Shown here: one piece after another, positions 39,176 through 47,850 of the stretch
How positions within the stretch are numbered: the stretch's first letter is position 1
Layout of the letters: each line of letters opens with the position of its first letter
Assembly: GCF_003253485.1 (NCBI RefSeq)
Contig: NZ_QKTX01000005.1
Span: 186,001 to 250,000 of the forward strand
Source: Algoriphagus aquaeductus
GTDB lineage: Bacteria; Bacteroidota; Bacteroidia; Cytophagales; Cyclobacteriaceae
Reading direction: 5' to 3'
Length of the DNA stretch: 64,000 nt
Notes under the pieces: model-generated
The model's database searches: none
What the model saw: the letters and a program-made list of their open reading frames with translations, nothing else
What the model was told of the DNA's origin: nothing
Program-made: the position numbers and the translations under genes

Positions 39176-40117
39176 ATGAGCAATGCCATCAAAGAAACCC
39201 ACTTTACCTTCCCGGGACAGGTGGGATTTTATAAAGGAAAAGTAAGAGACGTATATATTTTCGAAGAAGAACTGGTGGTGGTCGCATCCGACAGGATCTC
39301 GGCATTTGATGTGGTCCTTCCCCGGCCGATTCCTTTCAAGGGTCAAGTGCTCAATCAGATCGCAGCGGGATTTTTGAAAGCCACCGCTGACATCGTACCC
39401 AACTGGGTGACATCCACTCCCGATCCGAATGTCACGATAGGCAAGCGATGTGAACCATTCAAAGTGGAAATGGTCATAAGAGGATATCTGGCAGGACATG
39501 CCGCGAGAGAATACAAGGCTGGAAAGCGGGTCCTTTGCGGGGTCAACATGCCGGAAGGTTTGAGAGAAAATGATCCTTTCCCTGAACCCATCATCACTCC
39601 TACCACCAAAGCTTCCGAGGGGCATGACGAAGACATTTCCAGAGAAGACATTCTCTCTAAGGGAATTGTCAGCGAGGCAGATTATGTGATTTTGGAGAAA
39701 TACACCAGAGCCTTATTCAAAAAAGGTCAGGAAATGGCCCGGGAAAAGGGCTTGATCCTCGTGGACACCAAGTATGAGTTTGGAAAATTCGGAGATCAAA
39801 TCCTGCTCATCGATGAGATCCACACCCCGGACTCTTCCCGATATTTCTACGCTGAAGGCTACGAAGAAAATCAGGAAAAAGGCTTGCCTCAAAAGCAATT
39901 GTCCAAGGAATTTGTCCGACAATGGCTGATCTCCAATGGATTTCAGGGAAAAGAAGGGCAGACCGTACCGGAAATGACCGATGAAATTGTAGAAAGCATC
40001 TCTGATCGCTATATTGAGCTTTTCGAAAACATCACCGGAGAAAAGTTCGTCAAAGCAGACACGAACAACATCCAATCAAGAATAGAAAAAGCAATTACGA
40101 ACCATTTGACCAACTAA
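39176..40117 (+). CDS. purC: Phosphoribosylaminoimidazole-succinocarboxamide synthase
   Basis: A 313-residue SAICAR synthase, the purine-pathway enzyme that ligates aspartate to CAIR with ATP. Visible motifs: [25 protein letters not shown] at the N-terminus (ATP site), [20 protein letters not shown], and the [18 protein letters not shown] block that binds nucleotide and substrate, then [29 protein letters not shown]. The length of about 310 is that of the longer form found in Bacteroidota and eukaryotes. Confidence 0.96.
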   Translation: MSNAIKETHFTFPGQVGFYKGKVRDVYIFEEELVVVASDRISAFDVVLPRPIPFKGQVLNQIAAGFLKATADIVPNWVTSTPDPNVTIGKRCEPFKVEMVIRGYLAGHAAREYKAGKRVLCGVNMPEGLRENDPFPEPIITPTTKASEGHDEDISREDILSKGIVSEADYVILEKYTRALFKKGQEMAREKGLILVDTKYEFGKFGDQILLIDEIHTPDSSRYFYAEGYEENQEKGLPQKQLSKEFVRQWLISNGFQGKEGQTVPEMTDEIVESISDRYIELFENITGEKFVKADTNNIQSRIEKAITNHLTN

Positions 40118-40134
40118 TAAGAACCCCACCAAAT

Positions 40135-40512
40135 ATGAAATACACCATCGATAAAAAAGAGCAGTATGTAGTTTTCTCCCCTATGGAGGAAAAGATCGAT
40201 TCCTTGCTGGCTCCAAAACTGAAGTCAGAGCTGTTGACCATCCATGCAGAAGGATACGCCAATATTGTATTGGACATGAGTGCGGTAAAATATGTGGACT
40301 CCAGCGGATTGAGTGCACTGCTTGTAGGAGATCGCGAATTCGGCCGAAACGGGGGTATTTTCTTGATCTCAGGAGTGCAGGAGCATGTCATGAAGCTGTT
40401 GAAAATCTCCATGCTGGACAAAAAACTAAATTTGGTCAACAGTCTTGAAGAGGCAGGAGAAGCCGTATTCATGCACGAAATCGACGGAGGCGAAGACGAG
40501 GAGGAGGCTTGA
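40135..40512 (+). CDS. STAS domain protein (anti-sigma antagonist-like)
   Basis: A 125-residue single-domain STAS protein. The phospho-acceptor region is DSSGLSALLVG, with Ser56/Ser57 as possible targets. It ends in a strongly acidic tail (EIDGGEDEEEA). In other bacteria such proteins antagonise anti-sigma kinases. No RsbW-type kinase gene lies nearby, so its partner is unknown. Its last codons form the GAGGAGG that serves as ribosome-binding site for the next gene, whose start overlaps its stop. Confidence 0.85.
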   Translation: MKYTIDKKEQYVVFSPMEEKIDSLLAPKLKSELLTIHAEGYANIVLDMSAVKYVDSSGLSALLVGDREFGRNGGIFLISGVQEHVMKLLKISMLDKKLNLVNSLEEAGEAVFMHEIDGGEDEEEA

Positions 40513-41441
40513 TCCCTGAATTTGAAGTCACCATTTTAGGAAACACTTCTTCCATCCCTGTGCATGGAAGAAATCACACTGCCCAAGTCGTCAGATTTGG
40601 GCAGGAGTGTTTATTGCTGGACTGTGGTGAGGCTACTCAAATCCAAATGAGGAAGTATAAGATCAAGTCTTCCAAGATTTCACACATTTTCATCTCCCAC
40701 CTTCACGGAGATCATTACTTGGGCTTGATCGGAGTGTTGTCCAGTTACCATCTTTCGAAACGAACCCAGCCATTGACTATTTTTGGTCCGCAAGGCCTGG
40801 ATGAAATTATTACCACCCATTTCCGCTGGAGTAACACGCGTCTTTCCTATCCCATCGAATTTGTACAAACCAAGGCTGATAGCCTAAATCTACTGGTAGA
40901 CCTTCCCAGATTTGCTGTTTACAGTTTCCCATTGCTTCACCGCATACCTACCACTGGATTTTTGATCAGGGAAAAAAAAGGACTCAGAAGCCTGATCAAA
41001 GAAAAACTTCAAGAAAAGAAAATTCCATTGGAGGCCATTCACGAACTCCGTCAAGGCAGGGATTACAGGGATTCGGACGGTCAGGATTACCGGGCAGAAG
41101 ACTATGCTTATCCCCTGCCTCCTTTGAGGAGTTATGCTTTTTGTTCCGATACGATTTTCCATCCCGAAATCTCCGGATTTATTCAAGGGGTAGATTTACT
41201 CTACCATGAATCCACCTTTATGGAAGTTGATTCAAAGCGTGCAAAAGACACTTTCCACTGCACTGCCATACAAGCTGCCGAAATCGCACGACTAAGCGGC
41301 GTAAAAAGATTGCTGTTGGGTCATTTTTCATCCCGATATGCGGACTTAAATGATATGCTGACCGAAGCCCAAACCGTTTTTCCCCATTCTGTTTTAAGCG
41401 AAGAAGGCAGCACTTACCCTATCCTTTCTAATTATGAATGA
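40509..41441 (+). CDS. rnz: Ribonuclease Z
   Basis: A 310-residue metallo-beta-lactamase-fold tRNA 3' processing endonuclease. The zinc motif HLHGDH is at residues 64-69 in HIFISHLHGDHYLG. Further ligands are in the AFCSDT and HESTF regions and in the late LLGHFSSRY. The start is a TTG at 40509, four bases overlapping the STAS stop, with GAGGAGG ideally placed upstream; no better ATG exists near. The enzyme cuts the 3' trailer from tRNA precursors lacking CCA. Confidence 0.93.
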   Translation: MIPEFEVTILGNTSSIPVHGRNHTAQVVRFGQECLLLDCGEATQIQMRKYKIKSSKISHIFISHLHGDHYLGLIGVLSSYHLSKRTQPLTIFGPQGLDEIITTHFRWSNTRLSYPIEFVQTKADSLNLLVDLPRFAVYSFPLLHRIPTTGFLIREKKGLRSLIKEKLQEKKIPLEAIHELRQGRDYRDSDGQDYRAEDYAYPLPPLRSYAFCSDTIFHPEISGFIQGVDLLYHESTFMEVDSKRAKDTFHCTAIQAAEIARLSGVKRLLLGHFSSRYADLNDMLTEAQTVFPHSVLSEEGSTYPILSNYE

Positions 41442-42225
41442 AATTCAACAAAGCAGAAAAACGAACCTGTTTATCATTCTGGGATCCATCTTTTTGACCA
41501 ATGCCATCCTCGCCGAAATCATCGGAGTCAAGATATTTTCCGGAGAAAAAACACTGGGATTTGAGCCGGTCAACTGGACTTTTTTCGGAGAATATGTCTT
41601 GGATTTCAATCTGACCGCAGGAGCCGTCATTTGGCCTATCGTTTTTATTACCACAGATATCATCAATGAATACTTTGGAAAAAAAGGAGTCCGAAAGATC
41701 AGCTTCATTACAGCAGGATTGATCGCTTACGTTTTTGTAATCATCAGCTTAGTCACAGTTTTAGTGCCCGCAGATTTCTGGTTGGAAGTCAATGCCCAGA
41801 CTCCGGATGGTTCTGGCTTCAATATTGACTATGCCTTCAATACGATTTTCAGACAAGGTCTGGGAATCATCATCGGCTCATTAACCGCATTTCTATTGGG
41901 TCAGTTGATCGACGTATTTGTGTTCCAAAAACTCAGAGCTGTCACGGGTCCAAAAATGATTTGGCTTCGAGCCACAGGTTCTACCTTGGTTTCCCAGTTT
42001 ATTGACTCATTTGTGGTGCTTGGCATTGCTTTTTATGTCTTTGGCAACTGGAGCATCAGTCAGATCATCGCCGTAGGCATGATCAATTACATCTACAAAT
42101 TTACCGTGGCAGTTTTGTTGACACCTCTTTTGTATGTGGGACATGGCATGATTGACCGTTATTTGGGTAAGGATCTTGCAGAAAAAATGGCAAAGGAGGC
42201 TTCGGCAGACAGGTCGTTTTTATAA
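41434..42225 (+). CDS. Queuosine precursor transporter (YhhQ/VUT family)
   Basis: A 263-residue inner-membrane protein with about seven hydrophobic helices, overlapping rnz by eight bases. It matches the YhhQ-type vitamin-uptake-like family. Signatures are NAILAEIIGVKIF near residue 25, TTDIINEYFGKKGVR in the first third and WLRATGSTLVSQFIDSFVV later. These proteins import queuosine precursors such as preQ0/preQ1 for the wobble base of tRNA, fitting the location next to tRNA-processing RNase Z. Confidence 0.9.
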   Translation: MNEIQQSRKTNLFIILGSIFLTNAILAEIIGVKIFSGEKTLGFEPVNWTFFGEYVLDFNLTAGAVIWPIVFITTDIINEYFGKKGVRKISFITAGLIAYVFVIISLVTVLVPADFWLEVNAQTPDGSGFNIDYAFNTIFRQGLGIIIGSLTAFLLGQLIDVFVFQKLRAVTGPKMIWLRATGSTLVSQFIDSFVVLGIAFYVFGNWSISQIIAVGMINYIYKFTVAVLLTPLLYVGHGMIDRYLGKDLAEKMAKEASADRSFL

Positions 42226-42337
42226 TAGTTTGGAGATAAAAACAGAAAATTTAAAAGATTCAAAAAAAGGAAAACCAAATATATTTCGCTTTAAACCTCT
42301 GATTTTTACAGAATATTCTAAAAACTTTTGAAGTGGG

Positions 42338-42369
42338 TTTGGTTTTCGGAATTTTTCATCCTACTTTTG
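42338..42369 (+). promoter_or_regulatory. Bacteroidota-type promoter of the DEAD-box helicase gene
   Basis: TTTG at 42338-42341 (-33 element) and TACTTTTG at 42362-42369 (consensus TAnnTTTG, -7 element) with 20 bases between. The spacing agrees with the group consensus. Transcription would start near 42376, giving a 5' leader of about 70-95 bases. Confidence 0.6.
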
Positions 42370-42469
42370 CATCGTCAATTTTGACACAGCTATTTTTCGA
42401 GCCGTGAATCCTTACTGTCGCTTGTCTGGGATTTAGGAGTACATGGCAAGAAAAAGTAAGGAAACATTC

Positions 42470-44278
42470 ATGGAAAACACAATCAAATTCTCAGACCTGG
42501 GGATTTCAGAAGAAATCTTGCGGGCCGTGGAAGAGATGGGTTACACTCAACCTTCCCCCATTCAATCACAAGCTATTCCTTTCGTACTGGAAGGTCGCGA
42601 TGTCATCGGTCAGGCGCAAACCGGAACCGGAAAGACTGCAGCATTTGCCATTCCAATTATCGATTTGGTAGATCCTGAATTCAACAGACCTCAGGCCATC
42701 ATCCTTTGCCCTACCCGTGAACTCGCGGTGCAGGTAGAAGGAGAAATCCAGAAATTGGCGAAGTATCACAAAAAAATCAGTTCTGTGGCTATCTATGGTG
42801 GCGAATCTATCGACAAGCAGATTCGTACCCTGAAGAAAGGCGTTCAGATCGTGGTAGGTACTCCAGGCCGTATTCAAGATCACATGGATCGTGGTACGCT
42901 TAGATTGGAAGACGCCGGTATCATTGTCCTTGACGAGGCAGATGAAATGCTGGATATGGGCTTCAGAGATGATATCGAGGCGATCCTTCAGGAAATGCCG
43001 GAAGAAAGACAGACCGTCTTCTTCTCAGCTACGATGGCCAAGCCAATCATGGACTTGACCAGAAAGTACCAGACCAACCCGGAAATCATCAAGGTTGCTA
43101 AAAATGAGCTTACCGTATCCAAAATCGAGCAGGTTTACTATGAAGTGAAGCCTTCTTTGAAAATGGAATTGATGGTTCGTCTGATGAATATCAACAACTA
43201 CGCCCTCAGCGTGGTCTTCTGTAACACCAAGCGCATGACCGATGAGGTAACTGAGGCATTGGGTGCCAGAGGAATCCTAGCAGAAGCACTTCATGGTGAC
43301 CTTTCTCAGGCTCAGCGTGACAAGGTGATGGGCAAGTTCAGAAAAGGACTTTGCACCGTTTTGGTAGCAACTGACGTGGCCGCCAGAGGTATTGACGTGG
43401 ACAATGTGGAAGCTGTTTTCAACTTCGACATTCCATTGGACGAAGAGTACTACGTACACCGAATCGGTAGAACAGGCCGTGCCGGCAAATCCGGAACAGC
43501 GATCACCTTTATTACGGGTCGTAGAGAAACCATGAAATTGAGAGACTTGGAGCGTTACACCAAGGCTTCTATCAATAAAATGACTCCTCCATCAGTTACA
43601 GAACTGGTCGAGTTGAAAAAAGCTCAATTGGTGAAAGACGTACACCGCGTATTGAGCAAGGAAGAAAACAACGAAATCTTCGAATCTACCATCAGTCAAA
43701 TGGTTAAAGAAGGTTTGACTCCAGAGCAAATTTCTCTTGGCCTATTGAAAATGGTGATGGGAGATGCCGTGAAAGAACTGAAGGATCAGGACTTTGGCAT
43801 CGAAACAGCCTACGGAGACCGAAGAAGAGAAGGCGGACGTGACGGAGGTCGTGAAAGCAGATTCGGAGACCGAAGAGAAGGTGGAAGAGGAGATCGATTT
43901 GGACGTAGCGAAGGAAGAGGAGACCGTTTTGAAAGAGGTCCAAGAAGTGGTGGAGATCGTTTCGAAAGAGGAAGCCGTTTTGGTGACAAAAAAGAAGGCG
44001 GAAGAGACTTCGCTCCAAGAACAGAGCGTACACGGGATGCTAACATGACGCGTCTATTCCTCAACTTAGGAAACAAAGATAGAATCCGTCCGAATGATAT
44101 TGTAGGAGCCATCGCCGGAGAAACTGGCGTACCTGGAAAAAGCATCGGCGGCATTGACATTTTTGACAACTTCTCCTTTGTGGATGTGCCTCAGAAAGAC
44201 GCTGAGCACGTAATCCGAGTGATGAAAAACAACACCATCAAAGGAAAGACCGTCAACATGGAAATTTCAAAAGGTTAA
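42470..44278 (+). CDS. DEAD-box RNA helicase with RGG-rich linker and DbpA-like RNA-binding domain
   Basis: A 602-residue helicase. Walker A AQTGTGKT is at residues 49-56, followed by the PTRELA motif, DEAD in VLDEADEMLDMGF, SAT (FFSATMAKP) and the C-terminal HRIGRTGRAGKSG. A basic RGG/GDR-rich linker (about 445-535) joins it to a DbpA-type RRM (about 535-602: MTRLFLNLGNKDRIRPNDIVG to KGKTVNMEISKG). This is the layout of CsdA/DeaD-like cold-adaptation and ribosome-assembly helicases. The ATG at 42470 gives the usual family N-terminus (MENTIKFSDLG); a second ATG at 42443 with AGGAG just before it would add nine residues. Confidence 0.94.
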   Translation: MENTIKFSDLGISEEILRAVEEMGYTQPSPIQSQAIPFVLEGRDVIGQAQTGTGKTAAFAIPIIDLVDPEFNRPQAIILCPTRELAVQVEGEIQKLAKYHKKISSVAIYGGESIDKQIRTLKKGVQIVVGTPGRIQDHMDRGTLRLEDAGIIVLDEADEMLDMGFRDDIEAILQEMPEERQTVFFSATMAKPIMDLTRKYQTNPEIIKVAKNELTVSKIEQVYYEVKPSLKMELMVRLMNINNYALSVVFCNTKRMTDEVTEALGARGILAEALHGDLSQAQRDKVMGKFRKGLCTVLVATDVAARGIDVDNVEAVFNFDIPLDEEYYVHRIGRTGRAGKSGTAITFITGRRETMKLRDLERYTKASINKMTPPSVTELVELKKAQLVKDVHRVLSKEENNEIFESTISQMVKEGLTPEQISLGLLKMVMGDAVKELKDQDFGIETAYGDRRREGGRDGGRESRFGDRREGGRGDRFGRSEGRGDRFERGPRSGGDRFERGSRFGDKKEGGRDFAPRTERTRDANMTRLFLNLGNKDRIRPNDIVGAIAGETGVPGKSIGGIDIFDNFSFVDVPQKDAEHVIRVMKNNTIKGKTVNMEISKG

Positions 44279-44302
44279 TTTGGTTATAGGTTAATTTGGT
44301 TT

Positions 44303-44337
44303 AAAAGCACATTTCTGATAGGAATGTGCTTTTTTTG
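44303..44337 (+). terminator. Terminator of helicase gene
   Basis: AAAAGCACATT pairs with AATGTGCTTTT around a loop TCTGATAGG and is followed by a T run. It lies about 25 bases past the helicase stop and overlaps no coding region when rsmE starts at 44358. Confidence 0.8.
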
Positions 44338-44357
44338 TGTCCACATCCCATCAGGTT

Positions 44358-45062
44358 ATGCAGCTGTTTTTTCAAGACCAGGTTACCGAACCCATTTCCA
44401 CGCTCACAGAAGAAGAATCCAAGCATTTGATCCGTGTGCTTCGCAAAAAGCAGGGAGATGTCATCTCACTGACTGATGGAAAAGGTATGGTCTATGAATC
44501 GGTGATTTTGGAAGCCAATCCCAAAAAAGCCAGTCTGAAAATCCTGAGCAAGAAAGTAGCCCAAGAAGACCTTTTTTACATCCACCTGGCCATTGCTCCT
44601 ACCAAAAGCCCGGATCGGATGGAATGGATGGTGGAAAAAATTACTGAAATCGGATTCCATGAATTGACTCTCATCGAAACGATAAATTCAGAGCGTTCCT
44701 ATCTCAAAACCGATCGCCTCCAGAAAAAAATCATTTCGGCCTGCAAGCAAAGTATCAAGTTTAGAACTCCCATTCTCAACTCTATCACCAAGTTCGATGA
44801 TTTAATCAAGAGAGATGAATTCAATGATTTCCAGAGATTTATCGCTTATGTGGATGAAAACCCTCCACATCATTTGATGGATTTGGCCCAGGCTGGAAAA
44901 AAATACCTGGTCCTAATCGGTCCTGAGGGCGATTTTGATCCCAAGGAAATCCAACAGGCTTTTGACTCGGGATTTGAGGCAGTTTCATTGGGTAAAAGTA
45001 GACTCAGAACCGAGACAGCCGGACTATCAGCTGTTCAAATCCTGCAGGTATTAAACAGATAA
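44358..45062 (+). CDS. rsmE: 16S rRNA (uracil-1498-N3)-methyltransferase
   Basis: A 234-residue SPOUT-class methyltransferase from ATG 44358 (MQLFFQDQVTEPISTL). A GTG 21 bases upstream would add seven residues inside the terminator T run and is not preferred. The SAM-binding knot region is LIGPEGDFDPKEIQ and SLGKSRLRTETAGLSAVQ. The N-terminal PUA-like domain has HLIRVLRKKQGD. The enzyme methylates U1498 of 16S rRNA in the decoding region. Confidence 0.93.
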   Translation: MQLFFQDQVTEPISTLTEEESKHLIRVLRKKQGDVISLTDGKGMVYESVILEANPKKASLKILSKKVAQEDLFYIHLAIAPTKSPDRMEWMVEKITEIGFHELTLIETINSERSYLKTDRLQKKIISACKQSIKFRTPILNSITKFDDLIKRDEFNDFQRFIAYVDENPPHHLMDLAQAGKKYLVLIGPEGDFDPKEIQQAFDSGFEAVSLGKSRLRTETAGLSAVQILQVLNR

Positions 45063-45190
45063 AATCAAGTTTTTACAAGCATTGCTTGAAGTAAAAATTG
45101 AAGAGACGTACGATTTTCTTATTTTAGAACGTTTTTAAAACTCACCTGAGCGTGGGTAAATTTCCAATTCCATTTTAAATAATTCCTGCT

Positions 45191-45544
45191 GTGCCTTACA
45201 AAGAGCGAGAAATAGAAAAAAAATACTATTCCATCGGTGAAGTAGCTGACATGTTCAAAGTAGCCGCCTCTCTGATTCGCTATTGGGAAGGAGAATTTGA
45301 CATCATCCGGCCAAAGAAGGACAAAAAAGGCAATCGTCGGTACACCAAGGATGACATCCAGAAAATCCGATATGTCTACCATCTGGTCAAGGAAAAAGGA
45401 TATACGCTTCAAGGTGCTCAAGAAGTAATCGCCTCTGGTAAGCAACAAGGATTTGACAAGGTTGCTGCGGTACAGAAACTTCAGGAAATCAAGGACTTTT
45501 TAATCAATCTGAAGCATGAACTTACTTCCAGATCCGGATCATGA
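45191..45544 (+). CDS. MerR family transcriptional regulator
   Basis: A 117-residue regulator with a MerR-type DNA-binding domain at the N-terminus: YSIGEVADMFKVAASLIRYWE (recognition) and wing segment GNRRYTKDDIQKIRYVYHLVK. A short C-terminal helix follows, without an obvious metal- or drug-binding site. It starts with GTG at 45191 (no ATG fits the family N-terminus). The next gene, dprA, starts 29 bases before its stop codon. Targets are not known. Confidence 0.88.
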   Translation: MPYKEREIEKKYYSIGEVADMFKVAASLIRYWEGEFDIIRPKKDKKGNRRYTKDDIQKIRYVYHLVKEKGYTLQGAQEVIASGKQQGFDKVAAVQKLQEIKDFLINLKHELTSRSGS

Positions 45545-46643
45545 GCAACTCCGATATCATTTAGCACTTGCGATTGCCCCAAAGGTTGGGCCTTCACTTT
45601 TTAAAGCCATCGTATCTTACAGCGGCTCTCCGAAGGATTTTTTCAGACTGACCAAAGGCAAAGCCTTAAAAATACCCCGAGTTGGAGAAAAGCTTCTCGA
45701 AATCCAAAAACAGGAATCCTCCCTGATTAAGGCCGCTGACGAAGTCATCGAAAGTTGTTCAAAAAAGGGCTTCCAAATTCATTTTTCCACTTCATCCCAA
45801 TTTCCACAAGCACTTAAATCCATCGAAGATGCTCCCGTCATCTTATTCTCTCAAGGTAAGGGAGATTTGAATCCCGAGCGGGCAATCGGAATCGTAGGTA
45901 CTAGAAGTGCCACCTCTTATGGAAAAGCCATCACCAAAAAAATCGTAGAGGATCTTCTCCCCTATCAACCGACCATCATTTCAGGATTGGCCTATGGAAT
46001 CGATATTGAAGCCCATCGGGCTGCACTCCAAGTCGGACTGCCTACCCTAGCGATCATGGGCTCTCCTTTGGATTATATCTATCCTGCCGCACATCGAAAG
46101 ACCGCCGAGCAACTTCAGGAAACCGGTCTTTTGCTTTCCGAATATGCACCCGGAAGCAAGATGGTTCCCGGAAATTTTCCGGCTAGGAACCGGATAATAG
46201 CCGGGCTTTCGGATGCCTTGATCGTGGTGGAAGCAGCCGAGAAAGGCGGGGCCTTGATCACGGCTGAGATTGCCTACAGCTATGATAAGGATGTCTTTGC
46301 CGTACCCGGAAACCTCCAATCAACTTTTTCGGAAGGCTGCAATCAGCTGATCAAAAAAATGAAGGCTTCTATCTACACCGGCCCGGGAGACATTGCCGAG
46401 GCTTTATTTTGGAGCAAACCGGGAGAGGAAAAGATCAAAAAACCAACATTGGATCTATCTGGAAGAGATGAGGAAGAAAAAGCCATTTTATCGCATTTGC
46501 AGACAAAAGGCGAATCGGAAATCGACCTGATCTCCTATGCTACGGAGATACCGCTGGGAATTCTTTCCTCCAAATTGCTTTCTTTGGAGTTTGAAGGAGT
46601 CGTCAAATCACTACCGGGAAAAAAGTTTAAACTTTTGGTTTAA
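45516..46643 (+). CDS. dprA: DNA-processing protein DprA
   Basis: A 375-residue single-strand DNA-binding protein that loads RecA on incoming DNA in transformation. The Rossmann-like core shows GIVGTRSATSYGKAI, SGLAYGIDIEAHRAAL, IYPAAHRKTAEQL and FPARNRIIAGLSDALIVVEA with SEGCNQLI. An N-terminal helical domain and a C-terminal winged-helix-like domain (about 310-375) complete the usual layout. It overlaps merR by 29 bases in another frame. No com pilus genes are in the window. Confidence 0.94.
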   Translation: MNLLPDPDHEQLRYHLALAIAPKVGPSLFKAIVSYSGSPKDFFRLTKGKALKIPRVGEKLLEIQKQESSLIKAADEVIESCSKKGFQIHFSTSSQFPQALKSIEDAPVILFSQGKGDLNPERAIGIVGTRSATSYGKAITKKIVEDLLPYQPTIISGLAYGIDIEAHRAALQVGLPTLAIMGSPLDYIYPAAHRKTAEQLQETGLLLSEYAPGSKMVPGNFPARNRIIAGLSDALIVVEAAEKGGALITAEIAYSYDKDVFAVPGNLQSTFSEGCNQLIKKMKASIYTGPGDIAEALFWSKPGEEKIKKPTLDLSGRDEEEKAILSHLQTKGESEIDLISYATEIPLGILSSKLLSLEFEGVVKSLPGKKFKLLV

Positions 46644-46650
46644 TTCGGAT

Positions 46651-47253
46651 TTATCCTTCAAAAATCTCTTCCAAATTGAGGCTAAAACCCGCTATACAAG
46701 AAGATTGGACTACATCACCTGAAACAAATAATCGTGAGGGATGATAGTGCCCTTCCTTGAGCGTATAGATCAATAAAGTCTGTTCATTGGGATGAATCAC
46801 CCAATATTCTTTGACACCTGCTTCTTCGTAGACTTCGTATTTATTTTTTAGCTCACGTTTGTTATTGCCGGGTGAAAGAATTTCTACTACCAAATCTGGA
46901 GCTCCTAAGCATCCAGCCTCGTCAAGTTTTTTTATGTCGCAAACAATACACAAATCGGGCTGAACTACCGTGTCTATATCCTGATTTCTCTTTGATTTTA
47001 CTGGTAATCTGACATCAAACGGGGCATGAAACACTTGGCAGGATTTTCCCTGCAAGAAATTAAAAAATACCGAAGTCAAACGAACAGAAACCTTTTGGTG
47101 AGACATCCTGGGTGCAGCAGCATCTCGTTTAAACACCTTTCCTTTGATCAACTCGACCATCTCATCCATTTGCCAAGTGAGGTAGTCGGCATAGGAATAT
47201 CGGCCGTATTCAATATCGGGCTCATTTACCGTAGGAAGCTTATCATTTTCCAT
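46651..47253 (-). CDS. Uma2 family putative endonuclease
   Basis: A 200-residue protein of the Uma2 (DUF820) family, with a PD-(D/E)XK nuclease-like fold. Key positions are visible: VELIKGKVF near residue 34, VVQPDLCIVCD near 96, APDLVVEILSPGNNKRELKNKY, and EYWVIHP. The active-site Asp/Glu/Lys set is therefore intact. Most members are uncharacterised, and they are especially abundant in cyanobacteria. The gene is convergent with dprA, only eight bases apart, with no clear terminator between. Confidence 0.88.
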   Translation of the reverse strand: MENDKLPTVNEPDIEYGRYSYADYLTWQMDEMVELIKGKVFKRDAAAPRMSHQKVSVRLTSVFFNFLQGKSCQVFHAPFDVRLPVKSKRNQDIDTVVQPDLCIVCDIKKLDEAGCLGAPDLVVEILSPGNNKRELKNKYEVYEEAGVKEYWVIHPNEQTLLIYTLKEGHYHPSRLFVSGDVVQSSCIAGFSLNLEEIFEG

Positions 47254-47295
47254 AGTGGAATTTAATACAAAGTAAAATTAGAAGGAAAAATGAAG

Positions 47296-47847
47296 CTATT
47301 TCCCTTTCAACTTTCTCACCACCTTAGGATAATACCATAAGTAAAAACCACTAATCGCCAGAAAGATCAATCCGATCGAAATCAAAGTCGAATAGGTCAG
47401 CTTAGCACCTTCATCCCCTGTGGTATAAAAGTCGATAATACTTCCATCGTGAACTTTTTCGATCCAGTCCGAATGGCGTGTGTCCACCGAAAGGACTTCG
47501 CCCGAGAATCCATCCACCTGTACTTCAGTAAAATGAGTTTTAAAGGTCACTTTGGCGGTTCCTTTGTCAGGACGAATATCAATGCGGTCCACTTCCGGAT
47601 TTCTGCCTAGTCTTTTCATCTCTTCCTCCCCGATCTTCACCATTTCTGAAGGTAAGATCCAAGTACCGTTTTCTACTCGGGTAGAAAGCGTCGGTGGAAG
47701 CAATTCCACTTTCTTTTTCCAAGCCAATAAAATGGAAGTAATTCCGATCACGAGAAAGAAAATGATCAAGGGTACACCAAGCAATTTATGGATTCTTCTA
47801 AACCCGCGTAAGGCAATTACTTTACTTTGAACGTGCTGCTCAGCCAT
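47296..47847 (-). CDS. PepSY domain membrane protein
   Basis: A 183-residue membrane protein with ATG at 47847. A helix at about 22-43 (LGVPLIIFFLVIGITSILLAW), a periplasmic PepSY-like domain (about 50-150) and a C-terminal helix (about 155-175: YSTLISIGLIFLAISGFYLW) are visible. This two-helix PepSY architecture is related to the PepSY-TM iron-uptake reductases, but it is a shorter version. Its stop/start junction with the HMG-CoA lyase gene upstream is separated by only three bases, so it shares an operon. Confidence 0.8.
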   Translation of the reverse strand: MAEQHVQSKVIALRGFRRIHKLLGVPLIIFFLVIGITSILLAWKKKVELLPPTLSTRVENGTWILPSEMVKIGEEEMKRLGRNPEVDRIDIRPDKGTAKVTFKTHFTEVQVDGFSGEVLSVDTRHSDWIEKVHDGSIIDFYTTGDEGAKLTYSTLISIGLIFLAISGFYLWYYPKVVRKLKGK

Positions 47848-47850
47848 CAA

